DNA of 64,000 nt from Streptomyces poonensis. Its GTDB lineage: Bacteria; Actinomycetota; Actinomycetes; Streptomycetales; Streptomycetaceae. Position 1 is the stretch's first letter. Each line of letters starts with the position of its first letter. Shown one piece after another: positions 61,294 to 64,000 of this stretch. Position numbers and translations under genes: made by a program. The notes beneath the pieces were generated by a model that was not told the DNA's origin, made no database searches, and saw nothing but the letters and a program-made list of their open reading frames with translations. The DNA lies in NCBI RefSeq assembly GCF_014650915.1, contig NZ_BMVW01000020.1, positions 71,164 to 135,163 on the forward strand, read 5' to 3'.

Positions 61294-62421
61294 TCACAGG
61301 TCGAGGGTGACGGGGCCGCAGGCGGCCGAGACACAGGTCTGGATCAGGTCGCCGGGCTCGCCGCGCACCTCGCCGGTGCGCAGGTCGCGGACCCGGCCGT
61401 GCAGGAGCGGGCTGACACAGCCGAAACAGATGCCCATGCGGCAGCCGCTCGGCATCGCCACCCCGGCAGCCTCCCCGGCCTCCAGCAACGGCGTACCGGT
61501 GCCGGCGGCTGTCTCCACCCCGCTCGCGGCGAAGGACACCCGTGCCGTCTGCGGGCCGGTACCGCCCAGGGACGGCGCCGGCGGCAAGGGGCAGAACCGC
61601 TCGAAGTGCAGGCGTCCGGCCAGGCCCTCCACGGCCCAGCGGCGCCGGGCGGACTCCAGCAGCGCGGCGGGACCGCAGACGAAGGTGGCGCGCTCGCGCC
61701 AGTCCGGGCAGACGGCGGGCAGCCGCGCCAGGGTGAGGTGACCGGCCGGGCGGGCACCGGCACGGGTGTGGTGCTCGTACAGCCGGAACCACGGCAGCCG
61801 CTGGTCCATCGCCCGCAGCTCCGGGCCGAACACCGTTCGGGCCGGATCGGGAGCGGAGTGCACCAGCAGTACGTCCGTGCCCGCCGCGAGCCGGCCGCCG
61901 GCGGCGAGCGCCCGCAGCATGGCCATGACCGGGGTGATGCCGATCCCCGCGGTGAGCAGCAGCAGCCGCCCGGGCGGCGGGTCGGGCAGGTGGAACTCGC
62001 CCTGGGCCGGGCCCAGGCGCAGCACCTCACCCGGGCGGACCCGGTGGGCCAGGTGCTGGGAGACGCGGCCGTCCGGCAGGGCCCTGACCGTGATGGAGAA
62101 CGGTTCGCCGGGCCTGCCGGGCGGTGTGGTGAGCGAGTAGGTGCGCCAGTGCAGCACGCCATCGATCCGCACTCCCACCGGGACGTACTGCCCGGCCATG
62201 CGGGCGGGCCGCCAGCCGCGGCCCGGACGGATCACCAGGGTCGTCGCGTCGGCGGTCTCCGCCCGCACCTGCGTCACCCGTCCGGCCGGCCACCGCCGCG
62301 ACAGCAGCGGATCGGCCAGCGCCAGATAGTCGTCCGCGAGCAGCGGCGTGGTCAGCCGGTCCACCGCTGTCAGCACCAGGCGGACGACACCCTCGGACCA
62401 CACGATGCGATGCAGGGCCAT
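61294..62421 (-). CDS. Flavin/2Fe-2S reductase partner of the desaturase
   Basis: 375 residues. FAD-binding barrel (RTYSLTTPPG), NAD(P) domain (LTAGIGITPVMAML, FVCGPAALLE) and a C-terminal plant-type 2Fe-2S domain with CRMGICFGC plus a final Cys (QTCVSAACG). Same domain order as Rv3230c, the reductase for DesA3. Passes electrons from NAD(P)H to the di-iron desaturase 92 bp downstream. ATG 62421 has GGAAGGA ten bases before. Confidence 0.93.
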   Translation of the reverse strand: MALHRIVWSEGVVRLVLTAVDRLTTPLLADDYLALADPLLSRRWPAGRVTQVRAETADATTLVIRPGRGWRPARMAGQYVPVGVRIDGVLHWRTYSLTTPPGRPGEPFSITVRALPDGRVSQHLAHRVRPGEVLRLGPAQGEFHLPDPPPGRLLLLTAGIGITPVMAMLRALAAGGRLAAGTDVLLVHSAPDPARTVFGPELRAMDQRLPWFRLYEHHTRAGARPAGHLTLARLPAVCPDWRERATFVCGPAALLESARRRWAVEGLAGRLHFERFCPLPPAPSLGGTGPQTARVSFAASGVETAAGTGTPLLEAGEAAGVAMPSGCRMGICFGCVSPLLHGRVRDLRTGEVRGEPGDLIQTCVSAACGPVTLDL

Positions 62422-62761
62422 GGCTGCGGATGTCCTTCCCTCATCGGCGACGAGAGATTCGATCACTGGTCGGGGCGGCGCAGTACGGGGCGGACAGCCC
62501 GTCCACTCTCACCACAGCGCGGGCAGGACGCAAAGCCGCAGGGACGGTAATCCGCCGCAGCACCCCGCCCGCCGGCCCCGGGCGCGCCACCGCCGTGCTG
62601 CAGTGATCCCCCGTATACCGGGAGGCGCCCCTGCCGGACCGGCCGCCCGACGCATGGACCGGCCGACTCGCGCCCGGCAATCCCGGCCGGCCCTTTGACC
62701 GGAACCGGCTCTATCACCCGGCCGTGGAGGAACAGAAGGGCGAAGGCGCCGCAGCGACCCC
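62422..62761. other. Upstream region of the desaturase operon
   Basis: 340 bp, no gene or clear promoter motif recognised. Confidence 0.4.
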
Positions 62762-62990
62762 CTAGTGACCGCCAGCACGCCGGCCGGGCCCGCCGGGGCC
62801 GATCGGGGCTCGTCCCACAAGCACCTTCACCGAGGCGTTCTCCTCCCAGCCGTCGCCGTCCTCGAAGTAGCCCCCAGGCGGCGGAGTTCTCGACCCAGCC
62901 GCCCTGCTTGGCGATGACCTTGCGGTCGTTGCCGGCGCGCTCGAAGCTGGTGGCCAGTCCGCGGCGGCGGAGTGGCCGGTCCCCCGGTGG
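62762..62990 (-). pseudogene. Tyrosine recombinase C-terminal remnant
   Basis: In order on the minus strand, in three frames: TGHS, then RRRGLATSFERAGNDRKVIA, KQGGWVENSAA, then GYFEDGDGWEENASVKVLVG. This is the H-x-x-R box and C-terminal Tyr region of phage-type integrases, with two frameshifts (about 62975 and 62872). Confidence 0.65.
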
Positions 62991-63093
62991 TGCCGAGCGA
63001 CGCGCCCGCCTCGTTGCCCGCTCGGCGCTGATCCTGTAGCGGATCCGGTCAGACGGCGACCGATGAACACCGCAACCTGAACGGAGACCACTC

Positions 63094-63324
63094 ATGCCCC
63101 GAGGCGTCACCATCGGCGCAACCCACTACCCCGCCAAGGAAGCTGTCCGGGACGTCTGCCGCGGCATCGGCGGTGACGTCACCGACCTGGATGGCGACGC
63201 GTTCCTCCGCCATCTCCTCGAGCCCCACCCCGACTACGAACTGAAGCGGGGCGCCGGCTGCGCACGCCATCGTCAGGTACGAGCGTCCAGGTTAGCCCGT
63301 CATCCCCAGAAGTGCCCGACGTGA
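63094..63324 (+). CDS. DUF3223 (DCL-family) protein, frameshifted end
   Basis: 76 residues as read. YPAKEAVRDVCRGIGGDVTD and DGDAFLRHLLEPHPDYELKR fit DUF3223. At about 63262 a one-base shift would continue HAIVRYERPG and stop near 63295, the more family-like end. ATG 63094 with GGAG. Could be a sequencing error or early pseudogene. Confidence 0.6.
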   Translation: MPRGVTIGATHYPAKEAVRDVCRGIGGDVTDLDGDAFLRHLLEPHPDYELKRGAGCARHRQVRASRLARHPQKCPT

Positions 63325-63344
63325 GGCGGCCTGCTGGCCGGTCG

Positions 63345-63640
63345 CTACTGCTTATGGTGGTTGCGGCAGCGCTGGTCCCACTGCTTCCAGGCGTGGCTGG
63401 TCAGCAGAACGCAGGCGGCAGCGTGGGAACCGACGGTTTCCAGGGTGGAATTGGCGCGTGCCCAGGTCTGGCCGTTGCTGGTAGTACGGAAGCTGGCGCG
63501 GTCCGTTTGTAGCAGTCGGCTGTAGGCGTGTCCGTGGACGTGGCCGCTGCTAATTCTCCACAGCACGGGCGGGTAGTCGCGGGTGTCGGCGTCCAGGGCG
63601 GTGCATGCTGCCTCGTCGATGATGTCCGTGGCGTTACTGA
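63345..63640 (-). pseudogene. Hypothetical gene truncated by IS630
   Basis: Open on its 5' side up to the IS edge: TDIIDEAACTALDADTRDYP, SGHVHGHAYSRLLQTDRASF, HAAACVLLTSHAWKQWDQRC. Protein-like but no family recognised. Start codon lost next to the element at 63651. Confidence 0.5.
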
Positions 63641-63650
63641 CTTCGGCTCA

Positions 63651-64000
63651 TTAGGGTGAGGCGGGGCCCCCGAGGGTGAGGCCGGTGCCGGCTATGAAGC
63701 CGTCGAGGGTCTCGGGCCGGTACTGAAGGCGTTTGAGCCGGTTGCGGACGAGAACCTCCAAGCGGTCCAGGGCGACGACGGCGAGGTTGGCCAGGCTGCG
63801 CTTGACGTGCGCCCACACGCCCTCGACCGGGTTCGAATCGGGCGAGTAGGCGGGCAGCAGGAACACCGTCAGCCACTCCCGCGCGTCGATCAACTCCCGC
63901 ATCGTGCGGGAGACATGCGTGTTGAGCCGGTCCCGGACCAGCACGACCGGGGCCTTGATGAGCTGGTGGGTGCCGTCGATCAAGGCGATGAAGTCACGCT
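63651..64000 (-). mobile_element. IS630-family element, transposase C-terminus (runs off window)
   Basis: At least 115 codons of a DDE transposase: VLVRDRLNTHVSRTMRELID with the second catalytic Asp, and LLPAYSPDSNPVEGVWAHVK with the final Glu. The stop TAA includes a TA at 63652-63653, the usual IS630 target, suggesting the element's end is here. The 5' part and other end lie beyond 64000. Looks intact as far as visible. Confidence 0.9.

Noticed and set aside
1..64000. rRNA, tRNA or riboswitch genes
   Set aside because: No cloverleaf, anticodon-arm or known riboswitch core was recognised on reading; covariance-model searches would be needed to exclude small RNAs.

Overview
The window is 64 kb of very GC-rich DNA from a Streptomyces or close relative. 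The evidence is strong third-position GC, GTG starts, GTGA stop/start overlaps, Actinobacteria-type LacI/ROK/XRE-MmyB/PucR regulators, twin sugar ABC systems and a large type I polyketide synthase. Many stumps and frameshifted genes, two IS-family remnants and a live-looking IS630 at the right edge suggest an accessory chromosome arm. This is inference; no rRNA, tRNA, origin or telomere was seen.

Layout. 0-2.5 kb: part of a sugar ABC operon (binding protein and one permease). 2.9-5 kb: a winged-helix methyltransferase and a PepSY lipoprotein. 5.6-6.0 kb: a decayed lysoplasmalogenase. 6.3-22.1 kb: a polysaccharide-utilisation island. It holds a secreted beta-helix protein with an F5/8C domain, a secreted TIM-barrel glycosidase with F5/8C domains at both ends, a secreted DUF1996 protein, a GH3 glycosidase, a ROK regulator, a complete sugar importer (binding protein plus two permeases, ATPase not encoded here), a GH1 beta-glucosidase and a LacI regulator. 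A GAGCGCTC-core palindrome precedes the first secreted gene.

22.3-28.6 kb: a LysR stump, a RibD/DHFR-like reductase, then two UbiX-like flavoproteins and a UbiD decarboxylase converging on a secreted subtype-B tannase. Together the last four read as a tannin/gallate (or related hydroxybenzoate) degradation module. 30.0-40.7 kb: two tiny related secreted proteins, then a 2,517-residue KS-AT-DH-MT-ER-KR-ACP synthase divergent from a gamma-carbonic-anhydrase-like protein and a DHA2-type exporter.

41-51.8 kb: a zinc alcohol dehydrogenase, a truncated MFS gene joined to an alpha/beta hydrolase, an M4 metalloprotease with a P domain, a gene graveyard (aldo/keto reductase, acyl-CoA dehydrogenase tail, PucR), a coiled-coil hypothetical, and an XRE regulator/SDR pair separated by a shortened VOC gene that lies between two 41-bp repeats. 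51.9-55.6 kb: a histidine kinase/response regulator pair divergent from an ABC-2 transporter, with an 18-bp palindrome between them. 55.6-57.5 kb: IS630, MHS-transporter, IS3 and NUDIX fragments. 57.5-60 kb: small proteins, a winged helix and two STAS proteins. 60-62.4 kb: a fatty-acid desaturase and its flavin/2Fe-2S reductase. 62.7-64 kb: recombinase debris, a frameshifted DUF3223 gene, a truncated hypothetical gene and the IS630 transposase running off the edge.
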